NCBI GenBank assembly: GCA_037951105.1
Contig: JBAMJV010009106.1
Location: 174,320 to 238,319 of the forward strand
From: Echinarachnius parma
Lineage: Eukaryota > Echinodermata > Echinoidea > Clypeasteroida > Echinarachniidae
Direction of reading: 5' to 3'
DNA: 64,000 bases
Shown: piece after piece, positions 48,140 through 58,669 of the stretch
How the letters are laid out: the number at the start of each line of letters is the position of its first letter
Position numbering within the stretch: position 1 is the first letter of the stretch
Made by a program: the position numbers and the translations under genes
Notes under the pieces: model-generated
What the model was told of the DNA's origin: nothing
Database searches by the model: none
The model's input: only the letters and a program-made list of their open reading frames with translations

Positions 48140-50018
48140 GGTTCTAGGACTACTACCACCTGGACAACCACCCCCCGGACGATTACCCCCCGGACAACTA
48201 CCCCCCTAGGACAATTACCCCCGGGACAACTACCACCCGGACAATTACCCCCCTAGGACAATTACCCCCCAAGACAATTACCCCCCAAGACAACCAACCC
48301 CCAAGACACATACCCCCCAAGACAACTACCCCCCCAAGACAACTACCCCCAAGACAATTACCCCCCAAAGACAACTACCCCCCAAGACAACTACCCCCCG
48401 GACAACTACCCCCCGGACAGCTACCACCCGGACTATTACCCCCCAGACAACTACCACCCGACTATTACCCCCGGACTACTACCCCCCGGACAACTACCCC
48501 CCGGACTACTACCCCCCGGACAACTACCCCCCGGCCAACTACCCCCCGGACAACTGCCCCCCCGGACAACTACCCCCGGACAACTACCCCCCGGGACAAC
48601 TACCCCCCCGCCAACTACCCCCCGGATAATTACCCCCTCGGATTATTACCCCCAAGACAACTACCCCCGGAATATTACCCCCCTAGACAACTACCCCCCA
48701 GATAGTTACCCCGGACGATTACCCCTGGACAATTCTGAGTATAACTGAATGCCACATGACGGATAAAAATAACTCATTCCTGGTAACCGCGCGAAGCGTG
48801 GTTTGCGCGCCGTTGCGGTTGATGTTGTTAATTAGGATGGTGGGGAACTGGGAATCGAACATGATAATATCAATTTGATTTTCAAACACAGTAAATGTAA
48901 ATAGCGTGTTTTTATTGAATGATAAAAGTTGTGAATCAGTTGATCAAAGAACTAAATCGTATGAACATAATTCAATTTTTGAACCAAAATTACAAGCTTC
49001 AGCTCAATTTCGTGAAATGTAATGACACGCTTATTGAAACGAAATGAAAAGCTATTACGAAATTGACCAAAAACAAATAAAACATGTGATACGCCTAGGT
49101 CAAAAATCCACCGGATGCCGCACAATGTTTTTACCTACATTTCGGATTGCGATATCGTACGATAACTGCAGTATATTCTATTGGCAGTCCCCGTAGCATG
49201 AGGTGCGTACACCCACCCCCCCCCCCCCCCCCCCTTAAGAAAGGACCACTTTTGTATCGGTCTCGGGCAGCGATCGGCCCCATTTGACATCCCCAACTCC
49301 CTGCTTACAAAACTAAAAACAGTGGTCTAAATCAGCGGCGGATCCCCCCTCCCCCCCCCCCCACTCCCCCCCCCCCCCCACACACACAAACGCACACTAA
49401 TATGACTCAGCAAGTTGTCTTGGTCACGTTTTTGAATATACGCACCCCCAAAGCCCAAACCCTCCGCCTTGAAAAATCCAAGCTACCGGCCTGACCAATC
49501 ACATATAATTTGTCTTGGGGTGGTTGTCTTGCGGGTAATTGGCTCTGGTTGAAGGGGGGGGGGGGGGGGAATATTCCAGGGGGTTATCGACCGGGGGTGA
49601 TTGTCTGGGGGGTAATCGTCCGGGGGGTAGTTGTCCGGGGGGTAATAATCCGGGGGGTTAGTTATCCGGGGGGTAGTTGGCCGGGGGGTAGTTGTCCGGG
49701 GGGGTAGTTTTCCGGGGGGTAGTTGTCCGGGGGTAGTAGTCCGGGGGTAGTTGTCCGGGGGGGTAGTTGTCTTGGGATGGTAGTTGTCTTGGGGGGTAAT
49801 TGTCTTGGGGGGTAATTGTCTTGGGTGGTAGTTGTCTTGGGGGGGTAATTGTCTTGGGGGGTAGGTATGTCTTGGGGGGTAATTGTCTTGGGGGTAATTG
49901 TCCTAGGGGGGTATATTGTCCGGGTGGTAGTTGTCCGGGTGGTAATTGTCCTAGGGGGGTAGTTGTCCGGGGGGTAATCGTCCGGGGGTGTTGTCCAGGG
50001 GGTAGTAGTCCGGACACG
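48140..50018 (+). mobile_element. Foldback-like element E1
   Basis: Left array 48140-48736 on the C-rich strand and right array about 49512-50018 on the G-rich strand, both of a 15-16-bp unit (ACTACCCCCCGGACA and relatives). The tips are similar: GGTTCTAGGACTACTACC at the left, inverse CGTGTCCGGACTACTACC at the right. The core, 48737-49187, recurs inverted in E2 near 56360-56768. A CCCGTAGC-type MITE (49188-49490) is nested in the core. No open frame of note. Apparent proline-rich proteins in the arrays arise because 15 is a multiple of three. Confidence 0.8.
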
Positions 50019-50132
50019 GATTTTGAGCTATCCACTGGATAGTGATCATAACCACAAAGTCAGTGCAATGCGTTCTGGAATATCACTTTGCATTTTTGTT
50101 AATTACTCACATCATGTAGTGGACATACTAGA

Positions 50133-51831
50133 CAAATCATTTTTTTAAATCCAACTTCATTCTTTTCCCCTATTTTTTGCGCCTAATGAACCGTTTATAC
50201 TACAATAATGATTTTGGTAGTGATTTTATAATGTTCCAACTACCAATGTACATGAATGGTTGCATGAATTTGCATTAATTAATTCAGCCTTTTGTTTTAA
50301 GCTTTGAAAGGCAGGACCTTTGATGATTGGCCCCTTTCTCTCTCCAAAGCGTATGTCCAACATGTCATCGTTATGGGTCATTTCTCAGAGTTGGCTGTAC
50401 AATTTTCAACAAAATTGGCACAGAGGCCATCTAGGCCATACTTCGTCCAACGTTATTGGCTACCACGCCAAACGATGATTGTGCTCCACCAGGATGGGGT
50501 GTCAACAAGCAATGTCCACTATTTCGTTGGAACATCGCAGGTTACGGTCAGTAAAATCATCAAACGTCATCGAAAGGAGGGTCAATTAAAGCCACGGGGA
50601 TCTCTAGGACGTCCGCGATTGACCACCAAGATAGATTATCGCAAATTGCTTAACCTGTGCCGTAGAAACCGGAAATGCCAAAAAGGAGCCTTCGCCGTCT
50701 ATGAAGAAAACACTATGGAATCCACGCCTTCCGCCAAACTGTAGATCAGAGATCGCGCTAACATGGTGACCGAGCAAGACAAACTACCATGTGTCCACCC
50801 CATACCATGCAACCCAAGATTTACCGGACGTCCCTGGACTAGGGAGTACAGAAGATCGCCGCCTGGACGCTCGTGATATGTCATCTTAATGGGTACGAGC
50901 CATACCACCGTACTAACCCTAACCTCAAGTCGTTTTGTGGATGCAGCAAATTTTTGGAGCTTCTCGCCACTAAATCGGACGAACCCTTTTTCATTCATCT
51001 GTTCGGTCAAGGATGTTATGGGCTCGTACCCATTAAGATGACGAATCACTAGTGTCCAGGTGGAAAATCTTCTGGGCCCCCTAGTCCAAGGACGTCCCAG
51101 GTAAATCCAACGTTGCATGGTTTTTGGAGTGGACCACTTGTAGGTTGTCTTGCTCGGTGACCACGTTAGAGGCGATCTCTGATGCACAGTTTGGCGAAAG
51201 GCGTTTATTCCATAGTGTCTTCTTTCATAGACGGCGAGGCTCCCTTTTTGGCATTTCCGGTTTCTACGGCACAAGTAGCAATTTGTGATCATTTTTCCTG
51301 GTGAGTCAATAGTGGACGTCACACCCTAGAGATTCCCGTAGCTATTAATAACCCTCCCTCTCGATGACGTCTGAAGATTTTACAGGCCGTAAACTGCGAT
51401 AGTCCAACGATATAGTGGACATTGCTTGTTTACATCCCTTCCTGGTGGAGCACAAGCATCGTTTGGCGAGTAGACAATGGCGTTGGACGGAAGGTATGCC
51501 TAGGAGAGCTCTGTGCCAATTTGGTTGAAATTTGTACAGCCACACTCTGGAAATGACACATACTGATGACCTGTTGGACATACGCTTTGTGAGAGGGAAA
51601 GGGCCATTCATCAAATGTCCTTGCCTTTTTCAAAGCTCAAAACAAAAGGCTAAATTAATTGATGCAAATGTATGCAACCCATTTATTGTACATTGTCATG
51701 TCTAGTAGTTTGGAAACATTATATAATCATTATAATTAGTCTAAAAATGAAAATAATGAGCCGTAAAAAAAACAGGAAAAGTTTGAAGTTAGATCATAAA
51801 AAAACAAATATCCAACTTTATGACCAACAGT
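50133..51831. mobile_element. Tc1-like element folded as a palindrome
   Basis: The plus-strand arm 50133-50906 and the minus-strand arm about 51018-51831 are diverged inverted copies of the 5' half of a Tc1-like transposon, meeting at a loop of about 110 bp. The right edge shows the Tc1 terminus CACTGTTGGTCATAAAGTTG (inverse) beside TA at 51832; the left edge lacks about the first 25 bases. The left arm (frame 50304-50744) encodes a DNA-binding helix-turn-helix VGTSQVTVSKIIKRHRKEG, a GRPRLTT linker and RKLLNLCRRNRKCQK. The right arm repeats CYLCRRNRKCQKGSLAVYE. Catalytic DDE residues are not seen. It is non-functional as a gene; frames are broken in both arms. Confidence 0.85.
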
Positions 51832-51939
51832 GTAATTAGGGCAAATACCTTTTTTAATGAAGGATATGCATACAGTCATTCCAAAAGCAAAACCCTCACT
51901 TGCTTTGGGCCCGTTGGGGACCCAGATGTGAGAAACAGT

Positions 51940-52340
51940 GATTCAGCTTCGTATTCGAAGTTTCGTTATTCCGAAGGTTCGTTAGTCCAGAAAATGAAAT
52001 TGGGTTCGTTATTCCGAAGGTTCGTTAGTCAAAAAATGGATATAGGGTTCCGTTAATCCGAAGGTATACGAAATTGCGTGTCGGACTAAACGAACCTATT
52101 TCATTTTCGGATTAACGAACCTCGGAATAACACGAACCCGATTTTATTTTCGGACTAACGACTTGCGGAATAACGATCCCGATTTCATTTCGGATTAATG
52201 AACCTTCGGAATAACGAACCTGATACATTTTTGGCTAGCGACCTCCCGGAAATAACGAACCGGATTTCATTTTCGGACTGACGAACCTTATGAATAACGA
52301 ACCTTCGGAAAAACGAACCTTCGGATAACGAACCGTACCT
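51940..52340. repeat. Inverted array of a TTCGTTATTCCGAAGG-type unit
   Basis: On the left (51955-52075) the unit reads GGTTCGTTATTCCGAAGG then TTCGTTAGTCC with AAAATGAAAT spacers. On the right (52080-52335) the same unit reads in inverse (GGACTAACGAACC, TTCGGAATAACGAACC). The whole can fold back. I do not know the family. Confidence 0.75.
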
Positions 52341-52344
52341 ACAA

Positions 52345-54718
52345 CACATCTATTCAATATAATATAATACAACACATAACATTTTTGTAAATGTGCTAAT
52401 TTTGTATACAAAAATATGAACTATCTGTTTAAACATTTTTTTTGATGTTGATTGTTATTGTGAGGCGATAATATACAACATAATAGTTTACAGTGTAATA
52501 AGAGAGTCGCAGTTGGTTTCACAATGATCTGCTGGCTTGATGCCAATACATTCCAAAGAAAGATGAATATTACCTATTATATAAATATGGGGATAGAAAA
52601 AATAGTTTAACAAGAAAAGGTGCAAAACAAATCATGAAGTACATGTTTTTACGCACAAGCCTTTGAAAACGATATAAAAACAATTAACAAATTTGTCATT
52701 CAATTGATCATGCCAGTAATGTTGTACCATATACATTTGTATACAATGATATTATAAGTCCACGGTTGTTCCCTTGCGATAGGCTGCAATTACCATAATT
52801 ACTCAGAACTGCGGCGGTCGTTTTGCATTTGTATACGTGTGAAATGAAATGGAATAGAAAAACAGAGGCAACTCCCCAACTTAGATAATTGGATATTTAG
52901 CGTCCTGTCTTTTTATCTTATACATTAATTTCAGCTTGCCTCGCATTAATTCATAAATCATCAAAAAGACATATAATTTCAAGCAAATAAAAAGACTCGT
53001 TTACTTATATCCAGCAATAATACAGGCATCGCGTGGTCATGTAGATAATACGGAATGAAGTGTAATTTTGTTATAAATAAAGTAAATAGGAAATCTTGTT
53101 GAAGAAATTACAATGATATGATTTAAAACTTTATATAATACAAACTGTGACATATCCCAAGTCATTCGAAAGTTTGGGGGCATGTCATATATTCTCCCCG
53201 CACTTCTGTACGAATGCCATGACACAATCATTTATTATTTTTAATTTATTGAGCAACTTTCAGCAAAATGAGTGAAACATTATATAAATACATAACATCT
53301 ATTCAATATAATATAATACAACGCATACATAATCATAAATGTGCTAATTTGCATTATAATTTAAAAAAAAAAAAAATGAAATATCAGTTTTAAACATTTT
53401 GTTGATATTCATTGTGAGCGATATTATACAACATAATAGTTTACAGTGTATTAAGAGAGTCGCAGTGGGTTTTCACAATATCTGCTGCCTTGATGCCAAG
53501 GACATTCCAAAGAAAGATGAATATTACCCTATTATGTAAAATTTTGGATAGACAAAATATTTTAAGAACGAAAGGTGCAAAAACAAACAATTACAGTAAA
53601 TGTTTGTACGCACATGCCTTTTGAAAACGATAAATAAAAAACAGATTAACACATTTGTTAATCAATTGATCATGCCAGTTGTACCCATACATTTGTATAC
53701 AATGATAATTAACGTCCACGGTTGTACCCTTGCGATAATGCAGCCAATACCAGGAATTACTCGAACTTGCGGCGGTCTGTCTTTGTATCGTGTGGAAATG
53801 AAATGGAATAGAAACAGAGGCAAAACTCCTCACTTAGATAATTGGATATTTAGCCCGGTCTGACTATTTATCTGATAAAATTAATTTCCGCTGGCTCGAT
53901 CAATCATAAATCATATCAAAAAGATAATAATTTCAACCCAACTAAAATGACTCGTTACTTATATCATCATAATACAGGCATCGTGTGGTCATGTTGATAA
54001 TATGGAATAAAGAGTATGTTGTATATATAGAGTACAAATTGGAAATCTTGTTGAAAGTAACAGTTGATATTAGTTTAAAACGTGATAATTTTGATACAAA
54101 CAGTGACGTATTCCAAGTCAATTCGAATGTTAGGGTGCAGTCATATATTTCTCCCTCACTTCCGGTACGAAGCCATGACACAATCAATACAATTTTTAAA
54201 TTCATTTATCAACTTTCCAGCAAAATAGTTGAAACATTATATAAATACAAAACATCTATTTCAATATAATATTATACAACGCATGAATATATCGTAAAGT
54301 GCTAATTGAATTAGAATTCTGTAAACAAAAATCCCATGAAATATCTGGTGAATTTTTTTTTGTTAATGTTATGTTAGTGTGAAAGATAATAATGCAACAT
54401 AATAGTTTTTAGTGTATTATGAGAGTCAGCAGTGGGTTTCAACAATGATCTTCTTGCTTGATGCAAAACAATTTCAATAGAACGATGAATATTACCCTAA
54501 ATTATATGTGAATATGGGGATAGAAAAAATAGTTAATACAAAGAAAGGTGCAAAAACAATTATGAAAGTACATGTTTTACCACAAGCCGTGAAAACGATA
54601 TTAAATACATTTTAACAAATTTGTCATTCAATTGATCATGCCAGTAAATGTTGTACCCATACATTTGTATAATACAGTGAAAATTATAAGTCCACGGTTG
54701 TTCCCTTGCGATTTTAAA
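52345..54718. repeat. Tandem repeat, unit about 950 bp, 2.5 copies
   Basis: The marker CATCTATTCAATATAATATA appears at about 52347, 53296 and 54253 (third copy with one base inserted). Each copy continues with AACATAATAGTTT, AGAGAGTCGCAGT (diverged in copy 3), AGATGAATATTACC and GTCCACGGTTGT in the same order. The third copy stops near 54718. Copies differ by many small changes, so the array is not new. No open frame is kept in all copies. Confidence 0.9.
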
Positions 54719-54924
54719 AGGAACAAATAAAATTGAAATTAAAATGTGAATTACACGTTTACATTCATTTAGTTTTGCTTGTTTTTTCTCTTCATTTGTC
54801 TGTGATTTATTTTTATGTGTCATCTCATTATTCATGATTTTGTTTTTCATTATCATTTTTCTTTTTTACCCCCTCCTGGATCTGACGCGTGGGTAATACG
54901 AAACCGACACACGAGACGACACAA

Positions 54925-55115
54925 ACAGCTAATATTTGGTTACGTTTTTAAATGAACACACGTATCGTTTTGCTTCATCAAACATGCTTTCTATGAAGGT
55001 CAGGCAAGCATTGTCTGGGGGTGTCAAGCACTCTGATGTATGCATAAATAGCTTTGTCATTGGGTGGATGAATGATCTTGCAATCACATGGCATAATGTG
55101 TTACCGAAGGGAGCA
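54925..55115 (-). pseudogene. Orphan open stretch, unrecognised
   Basis: Minus strand, about 63 codons open between stops: QPAPFGNTLCHVIARSF, IHPMTKLFMHTSECLTPPDN, ACLTFIESMFDEAKRYVCSF, KNVTKY. Composition looks protein-like, more so than the overlapping plus-strand frame. There is no start codon near its beginning and no splice sites, so if real it is a fragment. It lies between the 950-bp array and E2. I do not recognise the family; a transposase relic is possible. Confidence 0.3.
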
Positions 55116-55552
55116 GGTTGTCAGTGACGGTTCTAGACGACTACTACCCCCTGGAACAACCACCCCCCGGACAATTACCCCCCGCGGACTACTACCCCCC
55201 TAGGACTAATTACCCCCCCCACGGACAACTACCACCGGACAATACCCCCCTAGGACAATTACCCCCCAAGACAATAACAATCAAGACAATTACCCCCCAA
55301 CGAACAATTACCCCCAAGACAATACCACCCAAGACAATTACCCTCCAAGACAATTACCCCACAAGACAACTACCCCCCAAAGACAACTACCACCCGGACA
55401 ATTACCCTCCAAGACAATTACCCCCCAAGACAACACTACCCCCCAAGACAACTACCCAACCCGGACAACTACCCCCGGACAACTACCCCCCGGACAACTA
55501 CCCCCCGGATTATTACCCCCCAAAGACAACTACCCCCCCGGAATATATGCCA

Positions 55553-55759
55553 AATAAAAAAAAAACATGTTTAGCGTCTGCTCTTTTGAAAAAGGAAGGA
55601 GGAGGCCCTTTTTTTTTTTTTTTTTTTTTCCAAAATGGCCTGACTTTTTCTCAAATGGCCGACTGACCCATTTATCCAAAATTAACGAATGAGTCTATAT
55701 TAAAAGTACGATCTTTTTCAAATCATTTTTCCCCCAAAAAAAAATCACGAAATTTACAT

Positions 55760-55795
<36 letters not shown>

Positions 55796-55906
55796 CCGAT
55801 TTTCACAAAAAAAAAGAAAAAAGAAAAAAGGGGGGGCAAGGTGGCGGGGGCCTCCCTCCAAAAAGGAAGCGGGGCGGGGACGGCTAAACATGTTTTTTTT
55901 TTATTG
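55553..55906. mobile_element. MITE with AATAAAAAAACATGTTTAGC-type ends
   Basis: Inverted ends with ACATGTTTAGC preceded by 9-10 A (left) and the inverse at the right. GGAGGAGGCCC near the left and its inverse-like GGGGGCCTCCCTCC near the right extend the pairing. Long T runs at 55605-55628 and 55763-55795. It splits the left array of E2. Confidence 0.75.
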
Positions 55907-56768
55907 CGCCTTACCCCCCAAGACCAACTACCCCCGGATATTACCCCCCCCGTACGATTACCTCCCAGAAAATCTCCCCTGGTCGATAACACTCCGGACA
56001 ACCTACCCCACCCCCTGGAATTTCCCCCCCAAGACAATTACCCCCCCCCCCCTCCCCCCTCCCCCCCAAAGACAATTACTCCCCAAGACAACCACACCCA
56101 AGACAAGACAACTGGTTGAGTCCGTGTAAGTGTGTGTGTGTGTGGGGGTGGGGGGGGGGGGGGTCTGTCGCTTGATTTAGACCACGATTTAGTTTTGTAG
56201 CAGGGAGTTGGGTCGTCACCAAAATGTCAAATGGGCCGATTGCTGCCCGAGACCGAGAACGATAAAAATGTGGACCTTTCTGAATGGGGGGGGGTGGGGG
56301 GGGGGGGGGGGGGGTGAGGGTGGGTAGTACGCACCCAAGTACCCCCATGCTACGGGACTCCTAATACACGATTATACTCCAGACATCGTACGATGTATCG
56401 CAATCCGAATGTAGGTAAATTGTGCGGCATCCGGTGCAATTTGTGACCTAGCATATCACATGTTTGATATGTTTTTCGGTCCCAATTCCGTAAGCATTTC
56501 ATCGTTTCAATAAGCGTGTCATTCAATTTCCACGAAATTGAGCTGAAGGTTTGTAATTTTGGTTCAAAATTGCATTGTGTTCATACGATTTTAGCTCTTC
56601 GATCAAGTGATTTACCACTTTTATCATCAATTAAAAAACACGATATTTGCATTTGTTGCAAAATCAAATTGATATTATCATGTCGATTCCCAGTATTCCC
56701 CACACTAGTTAACGGTAACCGCAAACCGCATACACCACGCGTTCGCGCGATACCAGGAATGAGTTATA

Positions 56769-57389
56769 CAGGTTGGCCCAGAAAGGATGCAAACACCTAC
56801 GATCGTAATTTCATCAACACAACATCGACCAATGTCCCATTGTTTTTTGTTGATTGGGTAGACATTCTTTTTCCAACAAAATGATACCAATGAGCATTGA
56901 TTTTGGGTAAGGCGTTTGGATCCTAAGGGGCCATATTTCTGAGGACCCCCAAAATGTTCGTTTTCCTAAATTTGCTTCTTTTTTTTGTCCTCCTAGCGAT
57001 CCTCCTGAACACCGAGGACATCTCGCCCCACGGCATTACCATAATAATTAAGCTGTACAGAAGAACCTACATGACTGCTCTCCCTTTGTAAGGAAGACAA
57101 TGTGAATCCATTCATGTGTACAGCTAATTCCTACGGCAGGCCGTGGGGCGAGAATGTCTCAGGATGTCGAGGATCGCTGGAGACGGAAAAAGTAGCAAAT
57201 TTAGGAAACGACATTGCCTCAGAAAAACGGCCATAGATCCAAACGCCTTACCCCAAATCAATGCTCATGGTATCATTTTGTTGGAAAAGGAATGTTCTAC
57301 CTAAATCCAACAAAAAACAATGACATTTGGTCGATGGTGTTGATGAAATTAATGATCGTAGGTGTTGCAATCCTTTCTGGGCCACCCTG
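56769..57389. mobile_element. mariner-like MITE, second family
   Basis: CAGGTTGGCCCAGAAAGGAT at the left and the inverse (ATCCTTTCTGGGCCACCCTG) at the right, with TA on both sides (56767-56768, 57390-57391). The interior is a near-complete inverted repeat: CTCGCCCCACGGC near 57025 and its inverse near 57135, with blocks on each side. About 621 bp, no coding capacity. Confidence 0.85.
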
Positions 57390-58441
57390 TATGTATCCGC
57401 CAGGGGGCCAATAATGTAGTATGTTTTTATTTCTCTCCTGATCAACATATAAGCATTAAATTGCGCCAACGGGGATTTCGCGGAGGGTGGTTATACGTAA
57501 TCACGAAATTTACTCGTAAATCGAAATACGTTTTAAATCGAATGCAAACAAAATGTTTCCGAATAATCATTATATGAATTCTAATGCTGAAAACGATTTT
57601 AAACTACTCAATACAACTGCGTTAACAAAATTGGGCAAAATTGAATGCACACAATGCACCCGGAGGGACGGGGAGGGGGGGTGGGGGGGGGGACATGCCT
57701 CCCCCCATACCTTTTGAAAGTGAGGTTATTGTCACTACCCCACTTTTTAATATGCAATACTTTATGTAATGTTTGTTTCCCATAGCTTGAACTACGTATC
57801 ATATAATTTTACTGTCTAGGATATGGACCAAAATCGCTCCATACCAGTTGGTCCAGCGTCTCGGGGGATAATATTCCGGGGGTAGTTGTCATTGGGGGTA
57901 ATATTCGGGGGGGCTAGTTGTACGGGGGGTAGTTGTCCGGGGGGTAATTAATCCGGGGGGTAGTTGCTGCCGGGGGTAGTTGTCCAGGGGGGTAGTGTCT
58001 GGGGGGTAATCGTCCGGGGGGTAATCATCCGGGGGGTAGTTGTCTTGGGGGTAATAATCCGGGGGGTAGTTGTCGGGGGTAGTTGTCCGGGGGTAATTGT
58101 CCGGGGGGTAGTTGTCCGGGGGGTAGTTGTCCGGGGGGGGTAATTGTCCGGGGGGTATTGTCCGGGGGGTAGTTGTCCGGGGTGGTAATTGTCTTGGGGG
58201 GGTAATTGTCTTGGGGGTAGTTGTCTTGGGGGGTAATTGTCTTGGGGGTAATTGTCTTGGAGGGTAATTGTCTTGGGGGTAATTGTCCTTGGAGGGTACT
58301 TGTCTTGGGGGTAATTGTCCTAGGGGGGTAATTGTCCGGGTGTAGTTGTCCGGGGGGTAAATTGTCCTAGGGGGTTGTTGTCCGGGGGGGTAAATCGTCC
58401 GGGGGGATGGTTGTACCAAGGGGGTAGTAGGTCCGACAACG

Positions 58442-58571
58442 AAATAAAGTTTCATTCTGTCATTAAAAGTTGTATGATCTATTCAAATTTTACACTCAGT
58501 TTTTTCATTATCTCACAAAAAATGTATTTCGTGCAGCGCTCTTCTATACCCAATCTGAACTACCTCTTTAA
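58442..58571 (+). mobile_element. Family A MITE, right half
   Basis: Begins AAATAAAGTTTCATTCTGTC and ends with a diverged tip and TTAA at 58568-58571. Collinear with 40025-40146. Completes the half at 47705-48139. A short family B-like piece follows (58575-58665). Confidence 0.9.
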
Positions 58572-58669
58572 GGTCATAAATATATTTACGACGAAAGAGG
58601 TATCGGAAACCGAAACCTGCCCCTCTATTTCCTACTGTAGTGCGATTTTGACAATTATATAGATGTTTA

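Larger units (their letters stand above)
48140..58441. mobile_element. Candidate composite foldback transposon (10.3 kb)
   Basis: The segment is bounded by E1 on the left and E2 on the right, in opposite orientation. AAATAAAGT stands at 48131-48139 and again at 58442-58450, and the sequence outside is a single family A MITE split at that point. The inner flanks of E1 (GATTTTGAG) and E2 (TTGTCAGTGA) do not match each other or the outer duplication, as expected if the two elements moved together with the DNA between them. Contents: E1, a palindromic Tc1-like element, an inverted TTCG-type array, a 950-bp tandem repeat, an orphan open stretch, E2. Nine-base duplications are known for foldback and Mutator-like elements. 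No transposase is recognised. Confidence 0.6.
55128..58441 (-). mobile_element. Foldback-like element E2, with nested insertions
   Basis: Left tip CGGTTCTAGACGACTACTACC, right tip (inverse) CGTTGTCGGACCTACTACC. C-rich array at 55128-55547 and 55908-56112, G-rich array at about 57862-58441, unit 15-16 bp as in E1. The core 56360-56768 matches the E1 core in inverse orientation (CGATTCCCAGTATTCCCC, GTTACC-type and CATCCGGTG blocks). Three later insertions are seen: a poly-A-rich MITE (55553-55906), a CCCGTAGC-type MITE part (56120-56360) and a mariner-like MITE (56769-57389). 57392-57860 is unassigned and has no E1 counterpart. Confidence 0.8.

Noticed and set aside
54936-55127. Plus-strand 63-codon frame with NMLSMKVRQALSGG, briefly considered a P-element-like transposase piece
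   Set aside because: The resemblance rests on a few residues; the overlapping minus-strand frame looks equally or more protein-like, so no family is claimed.
57889-58455. 188-codon proline-rich, collagen- or extensin-like frame; similar frames at 49658-50035 and 55118-55666
   Set aside because: The 15-bp array unit is a multiple of three, so it keeps several frames open on both strands and yields five-residue repeats. This is a by-product of the DNA repeat.
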